From the NCBI GenBank assembly GCA_026914095.1, contig JAPPIY010000126.1:1-13157 (forward strand): a stretch of DNA of 13,157 nt, read 5' to 3'. Position numbers and translations under genes: made by a program. The stretch is from Oligoflexia bacterium (GTDB lineage: Bacteria; Bdellovibrionota; Bdellovibrionia; Bdellovibrionales; UBA1609). Of the stretch, positions 13,149 to 13,157 are shown in pieces (position 1 is the stretch's first letter; every line of letters begins with the position of its first letter). The notes under the pieces were generated by a model. The model ran no database searches. It saw only the letters and a list, made by a program, of their open reading frames with translations, and was not told the DNA's origin.

Positions 13149-13157
13149 TCTCATTTA

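Noticed and set aside
12939..13154. 71-residue minus-strand open frame
   Set aside because: It is antisense to the plus-strand frame that clearly encodes the AbiEi winged-helix domain, and its own sequence resembles nothing I know.
1..13157. CRISPR array, rRNA gene or complete insertion sequence
   Set aside because: No regularly spaced direct repeats of CRISPR size, no rRNA sequence and no transposase reading frame were seen on either strand.

Overview
The window looks like part of a low-GC alphaproteobacterial chromosome. The best taxonomic clue is the elongator tRNA-Met at 9784-9860, whose GGCGGGG acceptor arm with a G1-U72 pair resembles alphaproteobacterial tRNA-Met. Housekeeping genes miaB (3' end) and truB are also present. 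The low GC, several decayed genes and structured intergenic repeats would fit a Holosporales- or Rickettsiales-like lineage, but that is inference and no phylogeny was run.

Layout. (1) 1-1123, plus strand: the 3' end of miaB overlaps by 4 nt a small protein resembling the BFN/DUF151 fold. A promoter-like site with a perfect 19-bp palindrome follows, then a truncated outer-membrane-transporter-like gene. (2) 1068-2249, minus: a complete class II thiolase that converges on and overlaps the truncated gene. (3) 2393-4932, plus: two radical SAM genes 2 nt apart, one with a C-terminal SPASM-like cysteine set and one with an N-terminal 'twitch' cysteine set. (4) 8208-5077, minus: a tightly coupled operon of a tryptophanase-type PLP lyase, an atypical short-chain dehydrogenase and a third radical SAM protein homologous to the first. 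The two radical SAM groups converge on a nested GC-rich hairpin at 4996-5037. (5) 8258-8347: a perfect 23-bp inverted repeat between truB and the lyase operon. (6) truB (minus), a 420-bp gene-free stretch with an imperfect 19-bp inverted repeat, tRNA-Met (minus) and a DUF368 membrane protein (plus). (7) 10940-13157: an eroded mobile or defence region. It holds a tyrosine-integrase C-terminal remnant, a second decayed coding stretch with short repeats, an intact AAA_14/DUF4143 ATPase (minus), and a divergent, frameshifted AbiEi-type antitoxin remnant whose two-armed inverted-repeat operator around the promoter is still preserved.

The most interesting parts are the compact set of three radical SAM enzymes, a PLP lyase and an SDR at 2393-8208, which could be an uncharacterised amino-acid or small-molecule modification pathway, and the operator with abiEi remnant at the right end. 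No product, substrate or precursor peptide could be identified from sequence alone.
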